Shown: positions 36,039-49,569 of the stretch, piece after piece
Layout of the letters: every line of letters starts with the position of its first letter
Numbering within the stretch: the first letter of the stretch is position 1
Assembly: GCA_905183005.1 (NCBI GenBank)
Contig: CAJJDO010000114.1
Span: 67,327-131,326 of the forward strand
DNA: 64,000 nucleotides
DNA from: Paramecium pentaurelia
Taxonomy: Eukaryota > Ciliophora > Oligohymenophorea > Peniculida > Parameciidae
Reading direction: 5' to 3'
Made by a program: the position numbers and the translations under genes
The notes under the pieces: generated by a model
Told to the model about the DNA's origin: nothing
Seen by the model: the letters and a program-made list of their open reading frames with translations, nothing else
Databases searched by the model: none

Positions 36039-39000
36039 TCAAATATTTTCATCCTGTTTTTAAACATCTGTTTATGATTTGGAATTATTTTATAAGCTTT
36101 TAATAGTTGCATTTTTTGATCCTTTAATTCTTTCAAAAAGATTACGATTAGATTAAATTTTTTTATATTGTTTCTTTTCCTTCACTTTATTCTATAAATA
36201 ATAAAATTCTATCTTTTTCAATATTTCTTCTATGTTATGTTCAGGAAAATAAACTAAAGTTGATTTGCAAATGTCCATTTCAAGATTAACATTTTAATGC
36301 ATTATATCTAGTATTTTTTGTTGCAATGAATCTATTTGGGATGCTTCCTTTATTTCTCCTTTAAATTCTATTAATTTAGAACTTGTTAATTAAGTATTTT
36401 AACATAAATTCTTCTTATTTTCAATAACACTTGTTCTATTTTTATTTTAATCTAAAGAAATTGTTACTTATTATATTTATTATTAATTTTATGTCACAGG
36501 ACTTAGATTTTTAGTTTATTGATTTTAATATGATCTTCTTTTAGGTCTATATCCCATTTAAATAGTTGTTTTCTTAATTTTTCTTCTTTAATCACTCCCT
36601 ATTGGAATTCTTTTTTCTTGATTTTCAATTTATTTTATAATTTTAATGGAATCTTTCATTTCACTTTCTTCACTATTTTTACTCATTTATTTAAGTGAAT
36701 ATTTACTATTTTCATTATCTTATTGAACAAATTATTAAGCTAAATTACCCAATTTTTATGAAACTTATATAAATCCTAAATCATCTAGATTAGATGATCT
36801 TCTTGATTTCTATTAATATTGTTTAATTGCAGTATGATTATTTTAATTTTGAATTTGAGATGGAGCAGGAATAATTAACATTTAAGATTATTCTAATGTT
36901 TCAGGGATTATTTCTTAATAGAAATTGTCTTTTTTTATAAATTAAATAGCTCTTGTTCTTTCTTTTCCAAATTACAATCTTTTAAAATTTATAATACTTT
37001 TTCTCATTTGTTTACTTAAATCTAAGTCTCGACTTTCTCTTAAATCACTTGTTATTCCAACAATTGTTCTTGTTTTCTTTTAAAGGATTGCATTTTATTT
37101 ATCACTATTAGATATAGATTTGGAATCATGAATATTTTAGGAAGATTCATAATTTTTTGGTGACATATCATCTAGATTGGGACTCAATTAAAATCCTAAA
37201 GAAATCAAGTATTCATCAGTGTACTCTCTAAAAATTATTTGTTTAAATTACTATTCGGTTAAATTTCCAACAATAATTCTTAAAGCACATTCCTAAGCCT
37301 AATTTAAAGTTTCCTTTGTTCTTGATTTTTAAGGTTTACGATATGGAAATTTGATTCTATTATTAAGTTTAACTGCAGTAAATTTATTGGCAATTTTATT
37401 TGTATTTGGTTAAAGAAAAACAAATGGACATCTAAAATAAATTAGGATTATACTATATGAAATTATGTGTCCATTCACATATTTCACATACATTTCCTGA
37501 TCCCTTAAATGCAGGATACAATAATAATCTATCTCTTTTCATACAAAATATTTCATATTCCATATCATTTTCTGCAATAACATTTATGAAATCATCATAA
37601 CTAAATCAATTCATAAATTTCATACTCAATATATGCCATCTATGTAAATTTCAAGGCTCTGGCTTTATATTCATAAGGTTACTAGGTAATGAATTCTCTT
37701 TCTCCTAAAACTGCTCTATTTACTAGTAGTGATAATTTACCCAGCAGTAAATTTCTTCAAAAATGTTTCTGTAGCTTCATAATAATCATTTTCATCTAAA
37801 TTAATGTAATGATATAATAATACTTTTATGATCAGCAATATATTCTAATGAACCTGAAAGGATAAACCAAATTCTTTTTGGTTAATCAAATCTAGAATAG
37901 AGAACTTCTTCTGGTAAAACCTTTTTCTCTTTAACAAATTAACAAAGATTATTGATTGTAATTTCATTAAAATTATCTCTTAAGAGTCTTGATTTTTTTA
38001 GTGTATTACTATATAAATCTGTTAAGACTTCCTCTCTTAAATGTTTTGTAAGTTATGATAAAAAGATATCTGCATGATTATCTTCTTCTTATTCTAATTT
38101 AAAATAATATTCAAAATATTTTTTAACTTTTAATGATAAATTTAAATTTAATCCTCTTTTTCTTATATGTTAATGAATTTAACGTAGTTTAAATTTATAT
38201 ATTGTTTTTTTATCTGAAATAGATTTAAAAATATTTCCTATATTTGATATACAATAACCAAATATTCCACAAAGTAATAATGTTACAACAATAACAAATA
38301 TTCTTTCAAATGTAGTTACTGGAACTATATCTCCATATCCAACTGTTACTGTTGTTATAACACTCCAATACAAAGATATTATATATCTATCAAACCAATC
38401 ATAATTATAAGCATTTGGATCATAGTGAGTAAGCCAGGTTTCTGTAATTCCAAATGATTCATATTCAGTCAAAGCAACAAAATGCCAAGCACATCCACAA
38501 AAATGACCTGTTAAAACAAGAAAAAAGATTAATTTAAATAGATCAACTACAATTTGAATGTTTTCCTATATAATATAAAATATAATACTTCTAAATTAAG
38601 CATTTCTTCTATACTTTCCATTAAGGGATTTAATCTAGTTAATCTTAAAAGTAAAATATATCTAACAAATGGGATATTTAAATTTGATATTAAAAAAGGA
38701 ATTACTACAATCAAATCCCAAAAAAAGTTATGTTTTAAATAATGTTTTACAATAGATTTCCTATCTTCATGCATTAAACCTTTATCATAATATGCTGTGT
38801 TAAAGTTTAAAATGATCTCTACAACAAATATCCATGATGGAAGTAAATCAAATAAATATTCAAATATGCCTGAAGTAGTAATATCAAAACTTATATTAAT
38901 AGGAATATAAAAAATGTTCATTACTATAAATAATAATAAAAGGATATCCCATATTATTTTAAATTTGCTATCAGGTTTGATAACTATTATATTTCTACTA

Positions 39001-39915
39001 AGAAATTCTTAACAATTTTCTAAATAATGTAAATACTTTGTTGCTTATTTTTAAAAATTATATTTCAAAATGAGAAACTAATAATAATATTTTTATTAAA
39101 AATATACTAAGCTTGGTTTTTATTTAATTTAGTTAGTAACTAAAATAAATTCAAAGTTACTAGACAAATCTCCAATAACTGAATATATTTTATGTGTTAA
39201 TAATCTAAATTTTATTGTTTCAGTTTTTGTCTTCAATTATTGAATAAACCTTGATACTAATCTAATGATCATTAAACCATTTTATGACCAAATTTGATTT
39301 AAACTAAGTTTCTTATAATAAATATATACCCAACTGTTCCTTCTCTTCGACCTGACAATTTCTTCGGCTTAACATCTTTTATTTTAATTTATTTCTATGC
39401 CTACTATGTTTTTATTCTCTATATTTTATCTTCTTGAATTTCAAATTGCTAAACGAAACTTTGATATTTTTCAAGTTTTGAGTTAGACTTGCCTGTTTTA
39501 GAGAGAAGATTACAAGCTGAATCTACTATTTAATCACATTATGCATTTTATAATTGACTATTATTTTGGCATTGTTTTTAAGAAAGAGATTATTGATCCA
39601 ATGAATTAGTTTTTGATTTAACAGATCCATCCTCAACTAAACTTTCGCTATAGATTTTTAAATAAATTAGAAGTACTTTATATTACTTAAAGAGTTGTCA
39701 TCATTAGAATTATCAGATTTATGTCCATCATTTAATGCTCTAAAGTTCTTTCTATCAAATATATTTCTTTTTAGTTTCATAGCTTCATCTATAGGTTAAT
39801 CATCAATGTTTTCATTAGAATGAATAGGAATCAATTCATCAAATCGAGGAGATATAACATTTTAACTGTGAATAGGACTTTCAATACTTAAAAAGGCTAT
39901 CTCCTTATTTTACAT
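36039..39915 (-). CDS. Voltage/CNBD-type K+ channel, 1222 aa
   Basis: Six-helix potassium channel with a C-terminal cyclic-nucleotide-binding fold (CNG/EAG/HCN superfamily). Eight introns: 39648-39676, 39304-39329, 39078-39107, 38566-38588, 37796-37823, 37716-37740, 37601-37625 and 37432-37453; exons total 1223 codons. A Gln/Ser-rich leader (about 240 residues) precedes S1 (IIWDILLLLFIVMNIFYIP). The S4-like segment RYILLLRLTRLNPL has few charges. The pore carries the K+ filter TTVTVGYGDIVP at about residue 490. The CNBD spans about 610-725 (GSLEYIADHK, then AGAVLGEREF and ARALKFTQMAYIDYDDF) and is followed by a CEICEWTHNFIQC cluster. A 450-residue Gln/Ser/Lys-rich tail completes the protein. 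It probably acts in ciliary or plasma membrane excitability; ligand control is uncertain. Confidence 0.94.
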
Positions 39916-40087
39916 CTATTATATTTTATATACAGAATTATACACTTAATTATGAATCAATATATTGGTAATCTTATGTATATAATAAATATAACCATTT
40001 AAATCAAACACTATTGAATAGAAATGTGAGAATTAATATATAATGAAGTATGAAATTTCTGCATTTTTAATTTATTTTAAATTTTGA

Positions 40088-43000
40088 ATGGAACAACTAT
40101 TCAAATTAATAAATCTATTAATACATCCAGCTTCTACACAACTTTAACTTAAAAGTATAGTTGTATTAATAGCAACCATAAATAAAGCATAAGAACTTGA
40201 AATTGTCAAAAATTTTGAATTGTACTATAAAATAGAAATGAAGTATAAATTTCGATATATACATTAGTCCTATTTTAAGTATAATAAGTTACTGCTTCAT
40301 TATAGATTCTATTTCATCAACTTAGCATATTCTAATAATTTTATTTTTCTTTATTGTACACATCATATTATTTCTAATGTTCACATATTTTTACTTTTTG
40401 AGAAATAAATCAACAACAATATAGTATATCTTGCATACATTCTTAACTTATTACTAATTGCTTTTCTAAATTCCTATTCTATATTCAGCATTAAGTTTTA
40501 TTTATGACTAAAAGATTTGCAATCTTAGTGACATCTGTACTTTAGAAATGAGAATAGGAATGATATTTATAGGATCACTAAATATAATATTCACTCTGAT
40601 CTTAAATACAATACATATTTATTTTGGAAGATGTGAAAAATTGATGGAAGATAATTACATTTTAACATTGGATTATTCTATAATTTTTAATAGCATAATG
40701 TAAGTTTTATTAATTATATCAATTATTCTAAAATCAATTGATATTTTACCTGAATTAAGATTTGCATTAATCCTAATAAAGAGTTTAACTTATATAATAA
40801 CTTCAATTAATAGAATAAATCAATTCTCATATATTTTAGTTGAGATTATTGCTATTTCATTTAATGTTTCAATTGCATTCAATTTTAGTATTTATGAATT
40901 ATTCTTAATTCTCTTATTTTTATTGTATTTATCTATATAGATTTAATATAGAGTTGTGAATTTCTATATCACTTTAAAGTAATAGTAGAATTTAGTTACA
41001 CTTTAAGTATGAATTAATTTAACATAGATATTAGAAGAAAATAATGAAATGAGTGCTGTACCTAAATCAAAAATTATCCTATCAATTATTAAAAAGAACC
41101 ATATATGTAAGAAATGCAAAAATTCTCATTAATTGGTTGAGTGTTTATTAAGAAGAATGGCCAATACAATTATCAATAGAAATTAACTTTATGTTTTGCT
41201 TTATTGTTCTTATGTAGCAAACCATGCTCCATTAAAAGCATTGATAAGAGTGATTTTAATGACTTCTGATGATATCTACTATAAAATTGCTTCTCATAAC
41301 TTATAATAAGAATTATATAAGAGAACTTAATAGTTTTAGAAAGAGGCTTAAGTTAAGAATTCTATAAGAAATGCTAATGAACATTTGAATTCATTAGATG
41401 TTTAATCAGCTTTTAATACTTCACATTCTGCATCTTTATTATTTCCTATTATTCTTGAAACTTTGAATAGTAAAATCAATTTTTGGAATAAACTGATTAA
41501 TGGTTATAATGATATTGATCATTGTCTTCATGAAGCTTTAAAAACAACTTCTAAAATGTTAAGATGCAAAAAAGAATTTGAAGATAGATTTGATATGGTC
41601 AATAATAAATTGAAAGGATCTTCATCTCAAGATATTTTATCAATGAGAATCATATAAATCTATTAGACTGGAATTTATTCTAATTCTTTCTAAGCATTTT
41701 AGTTAGAGAAGGCAATTGATGATCTATTAAAGAGTGAAAGATATAAATAAGATGAATCATTAGATAATATTCAACTAATACAAAGTATAATAAATATTAT
41801 AATAATTTTAAAGATAGATTGATAATCTTAAAATCCAGTTTAGTACGTAGAAGAGGGGAACTAATCAATACAAATAGTAAATAATTATCATAGTTTTTAT
41901 GTGATTCAGAGGATAATGTAAAATTAATAAAACATTGTAATTAATTGATGCCTAATTTCTTATAAAGTATACATGATTAATTAATGGATAATTATTTATA
42001 AAATGGACATTCTAAATTAATGGTTCATGGTGAATCAACATTCTTTTAAAATATATAAGGATACATAGAACCTTGTAATATTAATTTATATAATTATTTT
42101 GATTCAAATAAGAATGATTTTTTATTAAATATGATACTAACTAAAGAATAATCAAATAATGAAACTATTTTGTTTGGAATAGATGGTAAAATTCTTGGAT
42201 TCACTAAATAATTTTATGATGAAGTTTTGAAATCTAAAACAAAAATTGATAGTTCTCATATGTCTAAACGTACTGAAACAACAATTTAATAAATGGAAAT
42301 CAAAGAGTTACTTTTAAGATAACCATTAATATAATATTACATACCATCCATAACATAATAAGTTGAAGAATTAAGAATTTAAATTAATTCATCTTCAAAT
42401 TATCTTATGAATAATTTAAGATCTTATTGGATTATTCCATCAAATCATAATGATTGTCTATCAAATTCACAATTAATATTGTCATAATTTAAGAGGAGGA
42501 GTAATGGTTCTCAAACATAAAACAATTAGAGATCTTATAAATCATAAACATATTCAAGATATTCATAAAATTCTATGAATACAAATATGGATATATATGA
42601 TGATTAAGAAATTCCATAAGAAATTAGAAAATAAATTCTAATAGATAATACACTAATAATGCTTTTACATCCAGAAGTCTAAGAATCTGTTAAAAAACTT
42701 GTTGAATTCGATACTTAATCATAATATATGTAATTAGGTTTATTTTATAGTCTATAATTTAAAGTTTTAAAATATAAGAAAGGAACATATGCATATTTTA
42801 TGATATCTATTAAAGAAATAAAGCATTTATAATTGTAAAATACAAATCAAAATCTCACAACAATTCCATCTCAAACTACTTAATAATAAAGTGTATATCC
42901 AACTTAAGATATGAATTCCAGTGATCTATTCCTAAAAAATGAGAATATGGATATTCCTGAATCCTAAAATGGAATTATTTTAGAAATAAAAATGATGAAT

Positions 43001-45396
43001 CAATTAAAATCTGTCAAATAATATGATAATAATGATGATATGAGTAATAATAATATTTTAGACAATTCAAAATCTTTAGAAATGAGCTTTAAAGTTAAAT
43101 AATCTGAAAGATCTAATATTTTTGATTCCAGTAGATAAATGATTGTTTAATAACCTTTGTATATAAAACCTAGACTATTAGATAAATAATGCAATTAAGA
43201 ATTTGAATAAATGGAAAATGATATGCATGTAAATCATAATCATATTATTTTAGGGATTAAAAGAAAGACAATTAGAATTATTAGATGAAAATGAATAAGA
43301 AATAGTTAATGAAAAATTTGAATCTAATAGTTAAACATTAAAAAAGAACTCTATTTTAGGTAAATTAAGAATAGCTTAAATATAAAAGAAAGAGAATGCT
43401 ATGGATTTTGCATCAAATCCATCAAGAACTTCTACAAATTCAACATCTAAGGAATCTTTATTAATAGTATAATAATTGTATTATAACACCTAACTTATCA
43501 CACCTCTTAAAAAAATAGGTTTCCTTCTTTCATTAATATCTTTAGCTATTTTGGCTGTAGATATAATAAATGTATAATTGATATCATCTAATCTCATTTC
43601 TTAAACAGAATAAGTTAAAAATTTGAGATAACCTTAAGACATTAATTACTTTTACTCTTCTGCTATGTATTAAGAATGGATTCAATATGTCTAAAGTTTA
43701 TAATTAGTTTAATTAAGTCCTTTTATGAATAAAAGAAATGTTGACATCTTGGCTTAAATGTATGATTTTGCCAGATAAGAAATGATTAACTTAGCCATTT
43801 AAGTACCTAAATAAGCTTAGAATTTGAATATCAATACAGTTTTTAATTTTAAGTATATCGAAAATGGAGTTATTAAATATCAAGATCTTCCTCTATAGGA
43901 TTTTTATTAAGTTATTTATTAGACAGCTGAAACTTCATATAGAAATAATGTGGGAAAATAATAATTCATTTATCCGGATATGTTAACAACAGGAATAATA
44001 AGAGTGAATTTATGGTAAATTATTGATTTGCATAATTAATTAATTTAGATTATTATGTAAAATACTATTGATACTTAATCTTCAGTTAGATCGTACTTCT
44101 TGACAGTTATGATGGCCTAATTATTTTGTGTAATGTTTGTTATTGGACTATAATTAAAATATTGGTTATTTATTGATCACATTACAAAATCAATATTATT
44201 TTTAGTATCTCGTATAAATGAAAATTAATCAATTGATTAAATTAATCGTCTATCTATTATTAAAGAATAGTTAGATAATGAAAGTTCTAATAAATGGAAA
44301 TTGTTTAATTTTGGAGAAATTATGTTTGAATATTAAGATAAGAAGTCTAAAAAAGTAGAATTAAAGTAGGCAATATCTATTTAATCAACTTAAAATAGTT
44401 ATCGAGCTACTAGTGCTTTATATTCAAGAATATAGAAAACCTATTATTTGAATAGAACAAATGTAATAATAACATTTTTATTGGCTATAATATGGTCGGC
44501 ATTTTTAATGACAGGATATCTTATTCATATGTCATATAATGATAATTTTTAACCATCTTTAACTGTTACATTAAAATTTGTATAATTTAGACACAATATG
44601 GATTCATTAGCATTAATTGCAGGTCTTACAAAAACAGAACCTCTTATTCCAAATTATAATTTAAGCTTTATTAATTAAACTTTATCAACATCTTTATTAG
44701 TAGATTATAAGGATAATTTATTACCTTTGATCAATGAAATTGCTGATGTTATCTTAAAAAATGCTAATGAAAATAATGAGAAGAGTATTTTTGATGGAGT
44801 TTTGAATTATGATCTATGTTTATCAACTACCTTAGATAATTTGCCAGTTTGTGATTTATCAAAACAAACCTTAATTTATGATAAGTAAATAATATTTGAT
44901 TTATTAAATAGGAAAGATATATATTTAGATATTATTGTAAATGGTGCTCTGGGATTCACAGCAGCATTTGTTAAATTTATAAATTAAGAATACGATTATG
45001 AAATAAATAACTTTAAATATAGTCCAAATATAGAAGAATGTAGGATAACTGCACAATCTTAATAATTTTAAAATTTTATTCTATAATATTTTACTGATAT
45101 ATAAACTGCTATGAGATAATTTTTAGTTTTATTTTAACAAGACAATTCCAATATCAGTTAAAATATTATAAATATAATACAAGTGTATTATTATGGATTC
45201 GGATTTAGGTATTAATGAAATCAATTATTAATTTAGCCTATTTGCCATATATTGTACATTGAGTTTTATATGGATTTATAAATAACAATAAACCATCCAA
45301 TCATTAAGATAAATATTAGTACTTATTCCAGTGGATCTGATTCTTACTGCAAATATAAGAAGTCAAGCAAAGGAAATTCATTAAATGCTGTATTGA
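40088..45396 (+). CDS. Very large multi-pass membrane protein, 1723 aa
   Basis: Unrecognised membrane protein of a type I associate with large ciliate-specific families. Five introns: 40495-40528 (34), 41007-41027 (21), 41785-41813 (29), 43229-43253 (25) and 45209-45236 (28); exons sum exactly to 1724 codons. The N-terminal 290 residues hold several membrane helices (for example IGMIFIGSLNIIFTLIL and VEIIAISFNVSIAFNFSIYE). A long cytosolic region follows, with a C..C motif (HICKKCKNSHQLVECLL) and a helical block near ETLNSKINFWNKLINGYN. A low-complexity stretch comes next, then a second membrane part from about 43510, including FLLSLISLAILAVDIIN, and later extracellular-looking loops. The start at 40088 is the first ATG of the open frame. 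It is head-to-head with the K+ channel, 172 bases apart. Confidence 0.85.
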
Positions 45397-45554
45397 ATGA
45401 CAGGTATAATGTAATCAATATGTAAAACATATGAAATTATAATATGAAAATCATAATAACTATTATTATTATTTGTTAAATAATAAAATAATATAATGGA
45501 AATCTTAATTTAATCAGTTATTATTTAAAGTATTAAATATAATAATTATTTATT

Positions 45555-46043
45555 ATGAATTCTAATTTTGTTTTTCTTGGACTTGTTCATATATAGAAAG
45601 ACGATTAAGGATAAAATCAATTGAAAAATATTGTTAAAATTACAGAATTTTCTTAAGATGCACTTAAAGCTTATTTATAATTACCGAATCTATATTATGA
45701 GAAAAAATAAGAAAGAGGAAACAATGATTGGCCATTTATTACAAATTTTCAAAAGAAGCCTGAATATTTGATTGTTTTAAGAAGAGACGCAAATTAAGTT
45801 TTTCTGAAATAAATTAGAATTGAAGAATTCATAATATAAAATTTACCTAAAGATTGTTCTGAATAAGAGTGGAGAAATAAAGCCACATAAATTTTATTAA
45901 CTTGGAATCTAGCTGAAACTAATTTGAAAGTTACTGAAGAAAATGATAAAACAAGCGATAATTATGCAAAATATGCTTAGATTTATTTGATATTGGCAGT
46001 TATATCATTCATAGTGATCAATATACTTAAGCATTTTATATGA
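45555..46043 (+). CDS. Tail-anchored protein of unknown function, 162 aa
   Basis: Intronless frame from ATG 45555 to TGA 46041-46043. The soluble N-terminal 135 residues are well mixed in composition (QDALKAYLQLPNLYYEKK, ITNFQKKPEYLIVLRRD), and the protein ends in one hydrophobic helix (IYLILAVISFIVINIL) plus KHFI, the form of a tail-anchored protein. The longin-like start (MNSNFVFLGLVHIQKDD) and the C-terminal anchor suggest a SNARE-like or longin-type trafficking protein, but no heptad SNARE motif with a central Arg/Gln is obvious. It lies just after the 1723-residue gene on the same strand. Confidence 0.72.
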
Positions 46044-46473
46044 AGTGAATTAATATTTTTAATAAGTTGTATTCATGAGAATCTATTGTTCTCTCTTATA
46101 TTTAAATTAAATATATTTTTGTATTCATTTAAGATAGAATAATAAAAAATAAACATAAATAATAAAATTTATAGCATTTTTATTTTTAATCTCATTTTTG
46201 AATACATAAGTAAAAGAATTCTTATATTTGAAAAATAGAATTTATATATACATATTCTAATAAATAACATTAAATTATTTATATCAAATTGAAATCATTA
46301 ATTATAATTCCAATTATTTCAATTTGATTGACATTAATATACTACTCTATTTATAGTATATTAAATGATGATAATTCATTTAGAATATAATAAGATCAAT
46401 TAAATTTATATAATATATTAATTATTATTTAATGAAAACTTGAAATTTACAATAATATACTATTTTAAGAAAT
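46044..46473. other. Convergent intergenic spacer, nothing recognised
   Basis: 430-base AT-rich space between the stops of two convergent genes. It contains only presumed 3' flanks. Confidence 0.5.
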
Positions 46474-49400
46474 TCACATTGCTTTTAATAATTAAATTAA
46501 ATCTAATTATGAATTAAGGTAATAATTAGCATATGATGGAACAAGACCCTAGGAAACTGAGAAATGATTAGCATTCTAATAAATCAAATATATTTAATAC
46601 CTCTATAAAATATTTTCTACTTTAAGTGATTACTTTAAAATGAGAGAATACATCTTCATTTTCAATTCCTCTAGCTACAATCAATCCAAAATCTAATTTT
46701 CCTCTTTAAAGATTTTCCTTTTACATTATTAATTCTAAAACCATTCCTTTATTTAAATTCTTTGGACAGACTTCTACACTATTTGATTTCACTATTAATT
46801 AAAAAGTAGGATAACGATCAACTATAGTTTATACATTATCTACAAGATCTTAAATCAATTATTAAGCATATTCTTCTTAATTTTTGAGTTACCAACAGAT
46901 TGAACTTTCTTTAACTTCTACTACAGCTCCTTCTGTTTTAGTTGCATACTAATTAAACACTTTTTTGACTTATGTTAAACATTAATAATCAATATTAAAG
47001 AGTGCATTCCATTAAATTGAATCTGATCTATATAGGAATCCATTTTCAGCAAACAAATTAATATTTGATCCATTAAAATTGAATTATAATTCATTATATA
47101 ATCCACTTGAAACAATATATACCTTATGAATCTTTGATATTACTTTTAAAGCTTATAATATATCTTATTAAACTTATCTAATGACAATTACTTCTTCACT
47201 TCCTTTCATATGAGGACTTTATTATAAAAAATGATGTGGTTTATAATCTATAACATATTGATCAGTAACAATTGATTCAAATTCTAAAATAATAATTCCT
47301 TTAGTTGCTTATTAATATACTTTGGCTACTTATTAAATATCTAAATTTTAAAATTTCATATTATGAGCTACTTTTATTTATTAACCATCTTAATTTCTTA
47401 AACTAATCTAAGCAAATTTAAGCATTGAAGCTGCCTTCTTTGCATCAATAAATATATTTTCTATCCATTATGATGTTTAATTTTAACGAATAGTTTATTG
47501 ATCTTTTTCAACTTAAATTTTATGAACTTATGTGAATTAATATGACTTTTTAATTATTTTATCTAATAAATCTGAAAACTTTTCTTTAAAATCTTTATGA
47601 GAAAATACATTAAATGTTGAAATAGAATGGCAACCTCTATGAAAACAACTTGAATCACTAATTAAAGCAATAGGCATAGCATTTAAATGAATATATTCAA
47701 GTAAATAAAAATCATGTCTTCCACTGTATCTACATTAAAAATACATATTAGCTTTGCTGAATTCTTCAAAGCGTTATTTTGAATCCATATCTTCTTCAAT
47801 TAATTTAATAAAATAATCTTCATTATTTGGATATAATAATTAATTTATTTATTTAATCTAATTTATTAATTAAGTTCTTTAAATTTGTATATCAATATCT
47901 TCAAATGCTTTTAATTATATCTATATGAATTTAATATGAGGATTCTTTTATATAATATCAGTTTCCTTAATAAATTTTAATAAATGTCTTAACTTCAATT
48001 CCACTCCTGATTAATGTCCATAAGTATCTACTCCAACTATTCTGATTTCATTTTCTGAAACTTTTTACTTAAATTTTCCTTCAAATCTATAATCTCCACA
48101 TGCTCTTATTTCTATACCTGGATTCTACAGTTTTACATATATTTCTCTACCATAATAATGAAATGCCAAATTTCCTTTGAATGAATGATATTCTATTTAA
48201 TAAATATCTTTCATAATTGTTAAAAATTCATTAGCAGTATCATAATTACTAAAACATATAACATTTGCTTATAAAAAAGAATTAGTAATATCTTAATAAA
48301 AGGGAATTAATTTCAAATTATCAAAATGTGGAAATAATCTATTGTAAAATATAACTATTGGTAATCTAGTGAATTTGTGACTTACAAAAATTTAACTTAA
48401 ATATAATAATCGATAATCTGCTATTAAAGCAATTGAACTTTAATTTATATAAGGTTTAATTTCTTAAAAAAATGAATCATTCATCTTTTTAAAACAATCT
48501 TACATATATTCAGAATACTCTAAAGCTGCTAATTTTGTAATACTTACATCATTATTCATAATAGGTTAATATAATTTTGTACAAAATTCTTAATTAAAAT
48601 ATTCTAAACAATCCTAATCTACAAATATTGGAACAAATCCATATTATTTTAAATAACCTTTTAATGCTTCACTTGTGTCATTTATTTTTTCTCCTTTCTC
48701 ATTTAATACTATTGGAAGTCCAAACCAAGTCCTTTTAAATTATTATACTCCAAATAAAAGATGTAAACTAAAAGAATGTTAAAAATTTCTTCTTTCATAT
48801 TATCCATCCTCCTTTTTTATCACTACTATTGGTAAATAAAATGTAGATATAAGTAAAGAATCTTCATCACTGATTCCTATTAAAGGATCTTCATTAACTT
48901 CATACAAAATATCATTCTAATTGAAATTTTTCAACTATCTAAACTTTGGATTCTCATTATATAATTAATATAACGATTAAAAATCGCTATCTTTATTAAT
49001 TTCAACAATAGGCTTTTTTTTCTCATTATCAGATTCTGATGATTCTGAATCATTTTTGCCAGCTATTTCTTTAGCAAAACTATCAAATCCTTCAACAGAA
49101 TCCTCTGAATCATCATTTGCTTAATCAAAAGGATCAAATTGATCACTCATTCTAGTCCTTGTGACTTTACTTAAGACTTCTTAATTTAAACATACGCTAG
49201 ATTTAAATCTCTTCTCTATAAATTCTCTTCCTTCATAATTATTCCATTCTGCTGTTAAAACAACCTTCCAATATCGACATCTATATTTACGATTTTATGG
49301 TAATTCTTCCCAAATTGTATTCCCATTTTCTATAATCACTAATTTAAATTCCAATTTTGTTCCTTCAATAATGTATTCCTAATACCTCTTTAAAATATTA

Positions 49401-49569
49401 TTGGGTTTTCAGTCACCCATTTTGGAAATGAAGCTGGCTCTGTTTTTAAAATACATGCCTTTTTCTCATTCCAATTTCCTAATTCTGGTTAATTTCCTAC
49501 CACTCCAACTACTTAAGAAAGAGATGTCCTAACTGTTACATTAAATACAACTGAACACTCAGTACTCAT
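46474..49569 (-). CDS. CBM20 + trehalose-6-P synthase/phosphatase homologue
   Basis: 1013 residues, read minus from ATG 49569. Introns 49388-49416 (29) and 46576-46600 (25); exons total 1014 codons, TGA 46474-46476. Residues 1-110 are a CBM20 starch/glycogen-binding domain (VVGNQPELGNWNEKKAC, then IIEGTKLEFKLVIIENG and WEELPQNRKYRCRYW). A GT20 (TPS) domain and a HAD trehalose-phosphatase (TPP) domain follow, with the late TPP element VEVCPKNLNKGMVLEL. Key catalytic motifs are altered: HDYHL of TPS reads ADYRL, the RLDYxKG block reads TYGHQSG, and the TPP nucleophile motif DxDGT reads EFESI. I therefore infer a regulatory pseudoenzyme, similar in logic to plant class II TPS, that could sense sugar phosphates at storage polysaccharide. 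Confidence 0.88.

Noticed and set aside
37060..37110. Apparent frameshift in the K+ channel tail
   Set aside because: Re-reading the T run showed one base fewer than first counted; the frame is continuous.
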